Shown here one piece after another: positions 45,143 to 53,849 of a stretch of DNA of 64,000 bases. The position numbers and the translations under genes were made by a program. The notes beneath the pieces were generated by a model that saw nothing but the letters and a program-made list of their open reading frames with translations, was not told where the DNA came from and searched no databases. Origin of the DNA: Ruegeria sp. EL01 (GTDB lineage: Bacteria > Pseudomonadota > Alphaproteobacteria > Rhodobacterales > Rhodobacteraceae). Where the stretch lies: NCBI RefSeq assembly GCF_900313035.1, contig NZ_OMPS01000014.1:62001-126000 (forward strand), given 5' to 3'. Within the stretch, counting starts at the first letter, position 1. Every line of letters starts with the position of its first letter.

Positions 45143-45676
45143 TCATTTGGGATTTGCGAGCAACCAGGCTTCCTTCGCACTGATACCCAGCTCTTTGCAA
45201 AAGAAACCGACATGCTCACGTTTCGGGGACACCCGCACACCTTTGGCATCAACCAAGACACCCTGTAGGCTAGCCCCGCACATCAATCCCTGACTTTTTC
45301 GCAGCTGGAATAGCTCTGAGCTGCGCCATTCGAACGGAATTGGGTCGCCGATGATGGGTATGATCAGCGTACCGTTGCCAAATCGCCAGGCGCCCACTTT
45401 CATCGCATCGCCAATCGCATCACGTTCGGTCGTGGATGATGCGTTAGGGGCATGGTCAGTCGTGCGTTCAGCGAAGTTACACGGAGGTTTTAGGTTGAGC
45501 TTCAGCATCTGCTGTTTTACGCCCTTCGAGCGGTATTTGAAGATGCATTCAGTGCCGTTCTCATTTGATGAAACTGTTGCAAGTTCGACCACAAGCTCTT
45601 GTGCGATCGCTGTCGATACCACGAAGAATGTCACAGCAGCGGACACTGAGACAAAGACTCCGGCGAACCACCTCAC
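45143..45676 (-). CDS. Exported hypothetical protein, probable immunity partner of the Tae4-like effector
   Basis: 177 aa from a GTG at 45676 that overlaps the effector stop codon (GTGA), showing translational coupling. Residues 1-28 are a Sec signal peptide (WFAGVFVSVSAAVTFFVVST, AIAQ cleavage). The mature part has four or five cysteines. It is longer than typical Tai4 immunity proteins and does not match them clearly, so the immunity role rests on gene order, coupling and periplasmic targeting, where a peptidoglycan amidase would act. Confidence 0.6.
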   Translation of the reverse strand: MRWFAGVFVSVSAAVTFFVVSTAIAQELVVELATVSSNENGTECIFKYRSKGVKQQMLKLNLKPPCNFAERTTDHAPNASSTTERDAIGDAMKVGAWRFGNGTLIIPIIGDPIPFEWRSSELFQLRKSQGLMCGASLQGVLVDAKGVRVSPKREHVGFFCKELGISAKEAWLLANPK

Positions 45677-46140
45677 TTCATTTTCCAATACCAAATTTGC
45701 TCGGAGCGCTCAAAATAGTCCCGGCTGCCGTGCGCAACATGCTCACCATTCCACAGGTCGATGTGATCTCCCTGATTTCCCTCGCCCCAAAAATTGATGA
45801 ATGCAACGATTCCTCGTTGTCCCAAATAGTCTTCGAACGTCTTTTGTGGAACGCCAGGCCGGCTTCTGGATATCTTTGCTTTGCCGACAAATTTTGCACG
45901 ATCGGAGTTTAGCCAGAGTTTCATCTCCTCAACGCGCAAAGGGTGTTTCTTGCCGTGGCCGTGCCAACAAAAGACGCCTGGATAACGTGAAATCTTTTGA
46001 CCTGATTTTGTGAGCGCAACACCTAACCGGATACAACATTGGTTAGTGAAATTCGGAAAACCGTCACTTCGACAAGGATCGCTCACGGGCGGAAACTGGT
46101 TAGCAGGATGGTTTTCCCAGAAATCATCAAATTTTGACAT
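45673..46140 (-). CDS. Tae4-family type VI secretion amidase effector
   Basis: 155 aa from the ATG at 46140. Family features are FWENHP near the N-terminus, the catalytic cysteine C35 in NQCCIRLGVAL, HGHGKKHPLRVEEMKLWL in the middle, and the catalytic histidine H126 in GDHIDLWNG. Tae4 enzymes are DL-endopeptidases (amidases) that cut peptidoglycan peptide stems in neighbouring bacteria after T6SS delivery. No signal peptide is present, as expected. No T6SS structural genes occur in this window, so the delivery apparatus would have to be elsewhere. Confidence 0.82.
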   Translation of the reverse strand: MSKFDDFWENHPANQFPPVSDPCRSDGFPNFTNQCCIRLGVALTKSGQKISRYPGVFCWHGHGKKHPLRVEEMKLWLNSDRAKFVGKAKISRSRPGVPQKTFEDYLGQRGIVAFINFWGEGNQGDHIDLWNGEHVAHGSRDYFERSEQIWYWKMK

Positions 46141-46339
46141 TCTAATTTCCTCGCTGGCTAAAGCGCTGTCGACCATATCAGATCTGGCGCAAAACTACTT
46201 CGACTTGAATGAGATGATCATAGCGCAAAACACCCGGAAATTTGACATTTTCTTCGGGTCAGGACCATTTGATTTCCACCGGGCACCGAGGTTCGCCGCT
46301 CGAAGAACGGGCGGTGGCCGGTCTGATCATTTTGGCTAA

Positions 46340-46643
46340 GTGAGGCGCCCTAAACTCTATTTCCCCCAAATTCACGGCAGACCCTGCGTTGATGATAGAC
46401 GTCTTCTTGGTGGATTTTTCTTCATTATCTGCAATAGGTTAGATTGGGCAGATGACATGAGAACTCACGAGCCGCCGTGCACGACGACGAGAACAGTCAT
46501 GATTGATGCGACCTCTCCCAAGGCGCGCAGCACCGCGACCAGCGTGGGCGCGTGATCGGGAGAACCAAGAACGGTATGATCGCTGTCCCAATGCCGTCCT
46601 GTCCGCCATCGCACTCGCCACATCCGTGATCTACTATCTATGA
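46340..46643 (+). mobile_element. Eroded IS5-family transposase remnant
   Basis: The + strand carries collinear pieces of an IS5-family (IS427-like) DDE transposase: YFPQIHGRPCVDDRRLLGG from the N-terminus, TVMIDATSPKARSTATSVGA from the middle, and in another frame RYDRCPNAVLSAIALATSV then IYYL and a stop at 46641. Large internal deletions and a frameshift show that it is inactive. Terminal inverted repeats were not identified. The flanks (46141-46339 and 46644-46921) hold no recognised gene. The relic lies beside the effector-immunity pair and may reflect how it was acquired. Confidence 0.75.
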
Positions 46644-46921
46644 GCCCAGCACGAACCCCATTCTCCAATACTGGGTACCTAACTGTTATACGGAATCGTC
46701 TGGACTCCCTGCCCCGGTTGCAGTGGGTTGCGGCCTGTTTCAATCGTTTCGACGATCAACTACTGTCGGGCAAACAAAGGTGATCCAACCTGGGTCACGA
46801 ACAGTCCCTTCCCGCTCAGCCGTTCTCCCAGCAAGCCATAGACCTGCGTATGGACAAGCGCCGCGCACCTGCGCCACAACTTTCGATAACCTCGTGAACC
46901 ATATATTCATTGACAATTGAT

Positions 46922-46950
46922 ATGTTAAAGATATAGATGTTAATTAATGT
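46922..46950 (+). promoter_or_regulatory. Probable HpaR operator upstream of hpaE
   Basis: ATGTTAA at 46922 and ATGTTAATTAATGT at 46937 are two copies 15 bp apart. The same arrangement (ATGTTAA, 8-bp gap, ATGTTAATTA) occurs upstream of hpaF at 62227-62259. Binding by the MarR-type HpaR is inferred from the shared architecture and gene context. Confidence 0.6.
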
Positions 46951-47053
46951 AATCGTCAGCACCTACCCGTCGGAACACCCTCGAAGATGAGGACATCACT
47001 GTAGTCCAGGATCGGAGTGGCGACGCGCAACACAAGATTAAATGGGGATTGCC

Positions 47054-48562
47054 ATGAGTGAACTAGACCTGAAAATTGAAAAGCTGAACGGCCACCTTGC
47101 ACGTTTCAAGGGCACCGGACTCCTCAATCGAATCGCTGGTCAGGATCAACCGGGGTCAGCAGGTACGTTTCAATCAATCTCTCCCGTCGACAAAAGCGTG
47201 ATCTGTGATGTTGCACGTGCCGATGCCACAGATGTTGACCGGGCAGCCGAGGCGGCAGCCGCCGCTTTTCCGGCGTGGCGCGACATGCCTGCGCTTGAGC
47301 GCAAGAAAATCCTGATCAACGTCGCAGAAGCGATTGAGGCTCGGGCTGAAGAAATCGCGCTGTGCGAATGCTGGGATACAGGACAAACTTGGCGTTTCAT
47401 GTCCAAGGCTGCACTGCGCGGGGCCGAAAACTTCCGCTACTTTGCGGATCAGGTCACGTCGGCAAGGGATGGTCAGCATCTGAAATCGCCCACGTTGATG
47501 AACGTGACCACGCGCACGCCCATTGGCCCGGTAGGGGTGATCACCCCTTGGAATACACCGTTCATGCTGTCCACCTGGAAAATTGCACCCGCGCTTGCTG
47601 CGGGTTGCACGGTTGTGCACAAGCCCGCAGAGGATAGCCCATTGACAGCACGCCTGTTGGTGGAAATTGCCGAGGAAGCTGGCCTTCCACCGGGCGTGTT
47701 GAACACGGTCAATGGATATGGTCACGACGCTGGCAAACGCCTGACCGAACACCCCGCCATCAAGGCCATCGCCTTTGTCGGCGAAAGCCGCACCGGCAGT
47801 ATCATCACAAAGCAGGGCGCCGATACGCTCAAACGGATGCATCTGGAGTTGGGCGGTAAAAACCCCGTCATAGTATTCGATGATTGCGATATGGAACGCG
47901 CGCTGGATGCGGTGATCTTCATGATCTACTCGATCAACGGGGAGCGGTGCACATCATCCTCGCGCCTGTTCATTCAGGATACGATCAAAGAGGAATTCGA
48001 AGCACGGCTGGTCGAGCGGGTCAACAACATCAAAGTTGGTCACCCGCTGGATCCCGCGACCGAAATTGGCCCGATCGTGACCCAAGAGCACTACAACAAA
48101 GTGGTGTCCTACTTTGACATCGCCAATGAAGACGGTGCAACGGTTGCCGCAGGCGGGATTAAGGTCGGCGACGAGGGTTACTTTGTGCGTCCCACGCTCT
48201 TTACTGACGCCTCCAACCAGATGCGCATTGCGCGCGAAGAAATCTTTGGCCCGGTCCTAACGTCAATTCCATTCTCGAATGAGGCAGAAGCCCTGGAGAT
48301 GGCAAACGACACGGAATATGGTCTGACGGGTTATATCTGGACAAACGATCTTGCCCGCAGCTTACGCTTTTCGGACAAGCTTGAGGCTGGCATGATCTGG
48401 GTCAACTCCGAGAATGTGCGTCACCTACCAGCACCATTTGGTGGCATCAAAGCCAGCGGGATTGGCCGTGATGGCGGAGATTGGTCATTCGAGTTTTACA
48501 TGGAGCAAAAGAACATCGCATTCGCCGTCGGCGAGCACAAAATTATGCGCCTCGGCGCATAA
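47054..48562 (+). CDS. hpaE: 5-carboxymethyl-2-hydroxymuconate semialdehyde dehydrogenase
   Basis: 502 aa aldehyde dehydrogenase from the ATG at 47054 (GGGGA upstream; an ATG 12 bp earlier has none). Catalytic Glu in LELGGKNPV and Cys in INGERCTSSSRLFIQ; the ERCTxxSR context is typical of HpaE. It oxidises the ring-cleavage product of homoprotocatechuate with NAD. First gene of the hpa operon, behind the putative HpaR operator and followed by hpaD. Confidence 0.92.
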   Translation: MSELDLKIEKLNGHLARFKGTGLLNRIAGQDQPGSAGTFQSISPVDKSVICDVARADATDVDRAAEAAAAAFPAWRDMPALERKKILINVAEAIEARAEEIALCECWDTGQTWRFMSKAALRGAENFRYFADQVTSARDGQHLKSPTLMNVTTRTPIGPVGVITPWNTPFMLSTWKIAPALAAGCTVVHKPAEDSPLTARLLVEIAEEAGLPPGVLNTVNGYGHDAGKRLTEHPAIKAIAFVGESRTGSIITKQGADTLKRMHLELGGKNPVIVFDDCDMERALDAVIFMIYSINGERCTSSSRLFIQDTIKEEFEARLVERVNNIKVGHPLDPATEIGPIVTQEHYNKVVSYFDIANEDGATVAAGGIKVGDEGYFVRPTLFTDASNQMRIAREEIFGPVLTSIPFSNEAEALEMANDTEYGLTGYIWTNDLARSLRFSDKLEAGMIWVNSENVRHLPAPFGGIKASGIGRDGGDWSFEFYMEQKNIAFAVGEHKIMRLGA

Positions 48563-48616
48563 TCCGAAGCTGTACCGACCGCGTAATTTGGAACACGAAC
48601 CTGGAAGGACTCTGTC

Positions 48617-49471
48617 ATGGGTGAACTCGTACTCGCTGCCAAGATGACACATGTTCCGACACTGCTGATGTCGGAACAAGAAGGCCCGGTCAAAGGCAAG
48701 CGTCAGCCTGCCATCGATGGTCACCGCGAAATCGCACGTCGCGCCAAAGAGCTGGGTGCGACAACCGTCGTCATCTGCGACACCCACTGGGTGCTGAACG
48801 CAGGGTTTCACGTCAATGCCAATGACCACTTTGAGGGCTTATTCACGTCCAACGAGTTTCCGCAGTTCATCCAGAATTTGCCCTACAAGTATGATGGAAA
48901 CCCCGAACTTGGAGACGCCATCGCAAAAATTGCGACAGACAAGGGTGCCTATACGCTGGCGCACCATCTCGACAGTCTCGAAGTCGAGTACGGCACCCTT
49001 GTTCCCATGCGCTTTATGAGCCGCGAGCACGAGATGAAAGTCGTGTCCGTCGGTGCCTGGTGCACGGCGCACAGCCACGATGAAAGCCGCATCATCGGTG
49101 AAGCCATCCGCGAGGCCATCGAGGCCAGCGATGAAAAGGTCCTGCTTGTCGCGTCCGGATCCCTGAGCCACAAAATCTGGGCCAACAAAGACTACGCTGC
49201 CAACAATGGCACCTTCACAATTTCCAGCGAGTTCAATCGGCAAATGGACTTGCACGTCTTGGAGATGTGGAAGAACGGCGATCACGCAACCTTCCTCAAA
49301 ATGCTAGGAGACTATGCCGAGTTCTGCTGCGGCGAGGGATCAATGCACGATACAGCCATGCTCTACGGTGCTTTGGGCTGGGATGCTTACGAGGCGAAAT
49401 GCGAGGTCGTAACAGACTACTTCCCGTCCTCCGGAACAGGTCAAACCAACGTGGTTTTCCCCATTCACTAA
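48617..49471 (+). CDS. hpaD: 3,4-dihydroxyphenylacetate 2,3-dioxygenase, class III extradiol (LigB) type
   Basis: 284 aa, closely following enterobacterial HpaD/HpcB: LVLAAKMTHVPTLLMSE near the start, ICDTHWVLNAGFHVNANDHF, LEVEYGTLVPMRFM, VASGSLSHKIW and the end FPSSGTGQTNVVFP. The metal ligands are histidines and Glu of the LigB fold. It cleaves homoprotocatechuate to 5-carboxymethyl-2-hydroxymuconate semialdehyde, the HpaE substrate. A second, unrelated dioxygenase for the same reaction is encoded at 60776-61759. Confidence 0.93.
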   Translation: MGELVLAAKMTHVPTLLMSEQEGPVKGKRQPAIDGHREIARRAKELGATTVVICDTHWVLNAGFHVNANDHFEGLFTSNEFPQFIQNLPYKYDGNPELGDAIAKIATDKGAYTLAHHLDSLEVEYGTLVPMRFMSREHEMKVVSVGAWCTAHSHDESRIIGEAIREAIEASDEKVLLVASGSLSHKIWANKDYAANNGTFTISSEFNRQMDLHVLEMWKNGDHATFLKMLGDYAEFCCGEGSMHDTAMLYGALGWDAYEAKCEVVTDYFPSSGTGQTNVVFPIH

Positions 49472-49565
49472 AGAACGCGCCCCTGCCCTGCACACTGAAA
49501 ACCGGTGATAGCGGATTGTCGCCTGCTACACCGGACCCTTTTTTGCATTAAATTCTGGACTTCGA

Positions 49566-51038
49566 ATGCTCCACCTCAACGACCCTTCGCTTCTGAAACA
49601 GGCCGCACTTGTCGGCGGCTCTTGGATCGACGCAGACCCTGACACCGGTGTTGCCGTCACAAACCCGGCTTCGGGCGATCTTATTGGTTATGTACCCTCA
49701 CTGAACAGTGAGAACATACGTAAAGCCATCGAGGTGGCAGAGGTTGTGCGCCACTCCTGGGCCAAACGCACCGCCAGGGAGAGAAGCCAAATTCTTCGTC
49801 GGTGGTACGACCTGATCATGGAAAACCAGCATGATCTGGGCACTATTCTGACAGCAGAGCAAGGCAAACCGCTGTCAGAGGCCAAGGGCGAAGTCGCCTA
49901 TGGAGCCTCGTTCATTGAATGGTTCGCCGAAGAAGCGCGACGTGCTTACGGCGATGTCACACCTGGGCACGCCCCCGACAAACGCATCATTACGATCAAA
50001 CAACCGATTGGTGTCGTTGCGGCAATCACACCGTGGAATTTTCCAAACGCAATGATCACACGCAAGGCGGCGCCCGCATTTGCCGCAGGCTGCGCAATGG
50101 TGTTGAAACCCGCATCGCAAACCCCCTTCTCGGCTATCGCTTTGGCGGTTTTGGCGCAGCGTGCGGGTCTACCAGACGGTCTGTTTTCTGTTGTCACAGG
50201 ATCAGCTCGCATCATCGGCGAGGAAATGACATCCAGCAAGATGGTCCAGAAGCTTACGTTTACAGGCTCGACCGAAATCGGTGCGCTGCTTTATGCGCAA
50301 TGTGCCCCGACAATCAAAAAACTGGGGTTGGAACTGGGCGGCAACGCGCCGTTCGTGGTCTTTAATGATGCCGATATTGAGGCCGCCGTCGACGGCGCAC
50401 TCATCGCCAAGTTTCGCAACAACGGTCAAACCTGCGTTTGTGCCAACCGGATCTATGTGCAGTCGGGCATTTATGATGCTTTTGCACAAAAGCTGGCCGA
50501 AAAGCTCAAGCTCCTCGCAGTCGGTAACGGCTTTGACGAGGGCGCCGTTTTCGGCCCACTCATCGACGACGCTGCTGTCAGCAAGGTCGAAGAGCATATA
50601 AGCGACGCGACCCAAAAAGGCGCGCACGTGGCACTTGGTGGTGCGCGTCACGCATTGGGCGGCACATTCTTTGAACCAACAATTCTCACCGGGGTGACCT
50701 CCGACATGTTGGTCGCGCATGAAGAGACTTTTGGACCCATCGCACCGCTGTTCAGATTTGAATCCGAGGCTGAAGTGATTGCATCCGCCAATGATACCGA
50801 ATTTGGCCTGGCATCCTACATCTTCACCCGCGACATGGCCCGTATTTGGCGCGTGAGTGAAGCGCTGGACTATGGGATGGTTGGGATCAACACCGGGTTG
50901 ATTTCAACTGCCGAAGCGCCGTTTGGCGGGGTCAAAATGTCGGGGCTTGGGCGCGAAGGATCACGTCACGGCCTCGATGACTTTATGGAACTCAAATACT
51001 TGTGCATGGGCGGAATTGATCCCGCAAACGAGGAGTAA
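49566..51038 (+). CDS. NAD(P)-dependent succinate-semialdehyde dehydrogenase
   Basis: 490 aa of the GabD/Sad type. Catalytic Glu in LGLELGGNAPFVVF, Cys in NNGQTCVCANRIYVQ, and the C-terminal SEALDYGMVGINTGLISTAE, a hallmark of succinate-semialdehyde dehydrogenases. In the homoprotocatechuate pathway it converts the succinic semialdehyde released by HpaI to succinate. Placed between hpaD and hpaG in the operon. Confidence 0.92.
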   Translation: MLHLNDPSLLKQAALVGGSWIDADPDTGVAVTNPASGDLIGYVPSLNSENIRKAIEVAEVVRHSWAKRTARERSQILRRWYDLIMENQHDLGTILTAEQGKPLSEAKGEVAYGASFIEWFAEEARRAYGDVTPGHAPDKRIITIKQPIGVVAAITPWNFPNAMITRKAAPAFAAGCAMVLKPASQTPFSAIALAVLAQRAGLPDGLFSVVTGSARIIGEEMTSSKMVQKLTFTGSTEIGALLYAQCAPTIKKLGLELGGNAPFVVFNDADIEAAVDGALIAKFRNNGQTCVCANRIYVQSGIYDAFAQKLAEKLKLLAVGNGFDEGAVFGPLIDDAAVSKVEEHISDATQKGAHVALGGARHALGGTFFEPTILTGVTSDMLVAHEETFGPIAPLFRFESEAEVIASANDTEFGLASYIFTRDMARIWRVSEALDYGMVGINTGLISTAEAPFGGVKMSGLGREGSRHGLDDFMELKYLCMGGIDPANEE

Positions 51039-51041
51039 GTT

Positions 51042-51899
51042 ATGCGCTTTGCAACCTATACCGCTGGCGGTGAAACCTTTTACGGGGCCATTACAGATGA
51101 TGGCGCGATCGCACTGAACGATCACTTCCCAAAATGGCCAACACTTTATGATGCGATTGCAGCCGAAGGGTTGTCCGCCCTGATCGAAGGCACATCGGGC
51201 AAATCCGTCACGCATACCGAATATGACTTTCAGATGGTCATGCCAAACGCGCCGCGCATTCTGTGTGTTGGTGTGAACTTTCCCGACCGCAACGCGGAAT
51301 ACAAAGACGGCAGCGATTTGCCAAAATACATGTCGCTCTTTCCGCGCTTTGCCAGCGGCTTCACTGGTCACAATCGCCCCCTGATCCGCCCGCCCGAGAA
51401 CCACACGCTGGACTATGAGGGTGAGGTTGCGATCGTCATTGGCAAGGGTGGTCGCCGTATTAGCCAGGACGACGCTTATGACCACATCGCAGCTCTGACA
51501 ATCTGCAACGAGGGCACGATCCGCGATTGGGTGCGCCACGCGAAATTCAACGTCACGCAAGGCAAAAACTGGGATCACACCGGCGCCATCGGCCCATGGC
51601 TGGTGCCATTTACCGATGCCAAACAGCTTGACGATGCGCGCATTCTGACCCGGGTGAACGGCGAGGTCCGACAGGATGATACGCTGGACCGCATGATGTT
51701 CCCGATCCGGCGCGAGATCGAATATATCTCTACCTTCATGACCCTGAAGCCCGGCGACATCATTGTGACCGGCACGCCAACCGGTGCAGGTGCCCGGTTT
51801 GATCCGCCCAGATACCTCGCCCCCGGTGATGTAGTCGAGGTCGAAGTCAATGGCATCGGCACGCTGGTCAACACCATCGAAGACGAGGTCCTGGCATGA
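51042..51899 (+). CDS. hpaG: Fumarylacetoacetate hydrolase family decarboxylase/isomerase
   Basis: 285 aa. Metal-binding region in DYEGEVAIVIGKGGRRIS and the signature DIIVTGTPTGAGARFDPP. In this pathway a FAH-family enzyme (HpaG) decarboxylates 5-oxopent-3-ene-1,2,5-tricarboxylate and isomerises the product. E. coli HpaG is a tandem fusion of two such domains; here there is one domain, so it may form a homodimer or leave one step to another enzyme. Its end overlaps hpaH by 4 bp (ATGA). Confidence 0.88.
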   Translation: MRFATYTAGGETFYGAITDDGAIALNDHFPKWPTLYDAIAAEGLSALIEGTSGKSVTHTEYDFQMVMPNAPRILCVGVNFPDRNAEYKDGSDLPKYMSLFPRFASGFTGHNRPLIRPPENHTLDYEGEVAIVIGKGGRRISQDDAYDHIAALTICNEGTIRDWVRHAKFNVTQGKNWDHTGAIGPWLVPFTDAKQLDDARILTRVNGEVRQDDTLDRMMFPIRREIEYISTFMTLKPGDIIVTGTPTGAGARFDPPRYLAPGDVVEVEVNGIGTLVNTIEDEVLA

Positions 51900-52696
51900 C
51901 CCCGGAAGATCACAGACAAGCCGCCACAGATTTACTGGAGGCCGAAACCACCGGAGAGCAGATCAGGCTGCTGACCTTGCGCCATCCCGAAATGGCGATG
52001 GATGACGCCTATGAGGTACAGAACGCGATCCTCCGCGCCAAACTTGCCGCGGGCCGAAAAGTGATTGGCTGGAAAATAGGCCTGACTTCCAAGGCGATGC
52101 AATACGCTCTTGGGATCGACATTCCAGACAGTGGGATCCTGTTTGACGATATGATGTTTGAGAACGGGGCGACGGTTCCCAAAGGCCGGTTCATCCAACC
52201 GCGGATCGAGGCCGAGATTGCGTTTGTCATGAAATCCCCCTTGGGCGGTGCGGATGTTACGCGTGACGACGTAATGGCTGCCACCGACTATGTCGCGCCG
52301 TCGATAGAAATTCTCGACACCCGCATCATGCGCGTCGATCCTGACACGGGAAAGACCCGGACGGTGCTGGATACCATCAGCGACAATGCCGCCAACGCGG
52401 GCATCGTTCTCGGACAGGAACGTCAGTCACCGGATGCCTTTGATCTACGCTGGGTCGGCGCCATCACAAGCCGCAATGGCGACGTCGAAGAAACCGGCCT
52501 TGGCGCGGGCGTTCTCGATGATCCTGCCGAAAGTGTCGCCTGGCTGGCCAAGCGTATGGCCCAATATGGCCAACAGATCGAAGCGGGGCAGGTCATCTTG
52601 TCAGGTTCTTTCATCCGGCCCGTCGAATGCCCGTCAGGTACGAATATCCACGCTGATTTTGGTAGCTTCGGCTCTGTCGATGTCAGCTTCAAATAG
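51896..52696 (+). CDS. hpaH: 2-oxo-hept-4-ene-1,7-dioate hydratase
   Basis: 266 aa of the MhpD/HpaH hydratase family. The motif GRKVIGWKIGLTSKAMQYAL and RIEAEIAFVMK carry the metal ligands. It hydrates 2-oxohept-4-ene-dioate to 4-hydroxy-2-oxoheptanedioate, the HpaI substrate. Translation is coupled to hpaG through an ATGA overlap, and hpaI follows 11 bp later. Confidence 0.9.
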   Translation: MTPEDHRQAATDLLEAETTGEQIRLLTLRHPEMAMDDAYEVQNAILRAKLAAGRKVIGWKIGLTSKAMQYALGIDIPDSGILFDDMMFENGATVPKGRFIQPRIEAEIAFVMKSPLGGADVTRDDVMAATDYVAPSIEILDTRIMRVDPDTGKTRTVLDTISDNAANAGIVLGQERQSPDAFDLRWVGAITSRNGDVEETGLGAGVLDDPAESVAWLAKRMAQYGQQIEAGQVILSGSFIRPVECPSGTNIHADFGSFGSVDVSFK

Positions 52697-52707
52697 GAAC
52701 CGAGCCC

Positions 52708-53766
52708 ATGCCCGCACCACATAATCCGTTCAAGGCCGCAATCGCTGCCGGAAAACCTCAGGTCGGATGTTGGCTGGGTCTGGCCGATCCATATATCTCG
52801 GAAATCAGCGCAAAAGCCGGGTTTGACTGGCTGCTGGTCGATGGAGAGCACGCCCCCAATGATTTGCGCTCGGTGGTTGCTCAACTGCAAGTGATCGCCG
52901 CCACCAACAGCCACGCAATCGTGCGACCTGTGGTGGGTGAGACCTGGATGATCAAGCAGTATCTTGATGCAGGGGTGCAAACCTTGCTTGTGCCGATGGT
53001 CGAAAGTGCCGAACAGGCACAGGAGCTGGTCAGCGCTGTCACCTATCCACCCCATGGCATCCGCGGCGTCGGTTCCGCCCTTGCCCGCGCCTCCGACTTT
53101 GCAGGTATTCCCGATTATCTGACAACTGCGCGGGATGAAATTTGCCTGCTTGTCCAGGTCGAAAACCGGGCGGGTATGGCCGCGCTTGATGACATTCTGC
53201 AAGTCGACGGCATTGATGGTGTTTTCATTGGTCCTTCCGATCTGGCGGCCGACATGGGTCACATTGGCAAAGCCGATGCGCCTGTCGTCAAAGAGGCCGT
53301 TCTTGATGGCATGCGTCGGATTGTGGCGGCGGGAAAGGCGGGCGGTATCCTGACAATGAACAAAGAGATGCAGCAAGCCTGTCTGGACATCGGGGCGACT
53401 TTCGTTGCCACGCAGATTGATGTCGTGCTGTTTGCCAACGGAATGCGCGCAGCTGCAAAAACCGCCCTTGGTCTGTTGCCGGATCAAGCGACCAGCGGAG
53501 TTGCAGAAACCGAAAATGGTTCGCGTTATCTCCTGCAGCTTTGCAAACACTGGTCGCACAAGGCCGAAGCCACTTTTGATCAATCTACAGGCAAGGTTGT
53601 GTTTGATGACGGTCAAACAATCGAAATGTCAGCGCACGCTGACAACCTGGCAATTTCTCTGACCGCCGGACCTCGGTCCGACCTGGAGCGATGGAAATCC
53701 GTTGTTGAGGCCCACCTGAAACGATTTGCCCACCGCGAAGACTTCCAAATCAACTGGTCCGACTGA
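52708..53766 (+). CDS. hpaI: 4-hydroxy-2-oxoheptanedioate aldolase fused to a DUF2218 domain
   Basis: 352 aa. Residues 1-255 are a class II HpaI/HpcH aldolase (VGCWLGLADPYISEISAKAG, WLLVDGEHAPNDLRS, metal Glu in VQVENRAGM and GPSDLAADMGH), which yields pyruvate and succinic semialdehyde. Residues about 258-352 are a separate DUF2218-like domain (RYLLQLCKHWSHKAEATFD, ADNLAISLTAG, HLKRFAHREDFQINW). DUF2218 proteins are usually stand-alone with unknown function. The frame is open through the junction with no stop, and the domain is the same size as free DUF2218 proteins, so a genuine fusion is likely. Confidence 0.88.
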   Translation: MPAPHNPFKAAIAAGKPQVGCWLGLADPYISEISAKAGFDWLLVDGEHAPNDLRSVVAQLQVIAATNSHAIVRPVVGETWMIKQYLDAGVQTLLVPMVESAEQAQELVSAVTYPPHGIRGVGSALARASDFAGIPDYLTTARDEICLLVQVENRAGMAALDDILQVDGIDGVFIGPSDLAADMGHIGKADAPVVKEAVLDGMRRIVAAGKAGGILTMNKEMQQACLDIGATFVATQIDVVLFANGMRAAAKTALGLLPDQATSGVAETENGSRYLLQLCKHWSHKAEATFDQSTGKVVFDDGQTIEMSAHADNLAISLTAGPRSDLERWKSVVEAHLKRFAHREDFQINWSD

Positions 53767-53849
53767 CCGACCACACCCAAGTCGAAAGGGGAAAATTTTC
53801 AAGCCCTGCCCCTTCATCCACTTTTGTTGCGCAAAAAACGAGGAACACC

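Noticed and set aside
44902..46140. A complete type VI secretion locus
   Set aside because: Only a Tae4-like effector and a probable immunity gene are present; no Hcp, VgrG, TssB/C or ClpV gene was found in the window.
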